Assembly: GCA_028709705.1 (NCBI GenBank)
Contig: JAQVWL010000003.1
Span: forward strand, 29,541-93,540
Origin: Clostridia bacterium
Lineage (GTDB): Bacteria > Bacillota > Clostridia > Christensenellales > UBA1242
Direction: 5' to 3'
DNA length: 64,000 nt
Shown: positions 63,979 to 64,000 of the stretch, one piece after another
How the letters are laid out: every line of letters begins with the position of its first letter
Numbering within the stretch: the stretch's first letter is position 1
Notes under the pieces: model-generated
The model's input: only the letters and a program-made list of their open reading frames with translations
What the model was told of the DNA's origin: nothing
Databases searched by the model: none
Program-made: the position numbers and the translations under genes

Positions 63979-64000
63979 AATAAAAAAAAACAACTGCAAA

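Overview
The window is AT-rich DNA from an endospore-forming Firmicute, most likely an uncultured gut-type Clostridia lineage. The evidence is the sporulation genes (spmA, spmB, gerW/ytfJ, spoIVB, a spoIIM-like gene, yabP, yabQ, ytxC, ylxY), the Gram-positive gene orders (ylxM-ffh-rpsP-khpA-rimM-trmD, rpsO-pnp-ylxY, scpA-scpB, holB-ricT-trmN6) and a T-box in front of thrS. Lineage is inferred from gene content only; no 16S or rplS is present to place it. Nearly all genes are on the minus strand; short plus-strand islands are spmAB, the 706-residue protein, yigZ-recX-acpS, recD2-comF, a small Asn/Ser-rich protein, a lipoprotein and three tRNAs.

Layout. 1-8400 (minus): tatD, a DUF1385-PrmC fusion, prfA, a DUF4097-like surface protein, an O-methyltransferase carrying an in-frame palindromic repeat, a 53-residue membrane protein, engB and the gyrB/parE gene cut by the left edge. 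8479-9560 (plus): spmAB. 9587-16685: trmN6, ricT, holB, a GPH transporter, thiI with its cysteine desulfurase, and ylxY. 16727-29407: pnp, rpsO, plsC, rluB, dacF, gerW, DUF2953, scpB, scpA, a site-2-protease-like M50 peptidase, a repeat cluster, a second dacF, punA, spoIIM-like and spoIVB. 29634-38267: a YkvI-like transporter, two unfamiliar proteins around rsfS, an SDR/GGGtGRT/Fe-S-scaffold operon, and yigZ-recX-acpS. 38268-46739: rbgA, trmD, rimM, khpA, rpsP, ffh, ylxM, repeats, hemW, lepA, a DivIC-like protein, yabQ, yabP. 47290-52147: cysS, a MarR-like regulator, recD2, comF. 52476-64000: tRNA-Val, an Asn/Ser-rich small protein, a PolC remnant that keeps only the OB and exonuclease domains, rseP, cdsA, uppS, frr, thrS with its T-box, a hexapeptide-repeat protein, ytxC, a lipoprotein and tRNA-Gly, -Cys and -Leu.

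The genes are mainly housekeeping: translation and tRNA modification, envelope and lipid synthesis (uppS, cdsA, plsC, two D,D-carboxypeptidases), chromosome segregation (scpAB, topoisomerase) and sporulation. The notable layer is a set of mosaic palindromic repeats that fills almost every long gap (25.1, 42.6, 46.8, 52.2, 58.2 and 63.5 kb). Two copies have apparently entered genes and stayed in frame: one in the O-methyltransferase and one in the signal peptide of the second dacF. Copies beside tRNA genes differ by paired substitutions that preserve their stems, which suggests selected structure. Other oddities are the PolC remnant, the DUF1385-PrmC fusion, a ThrRS without the TGS domain, a one-domain YigZ, and the absence of rplS, dxr and ispG from their usual positions.
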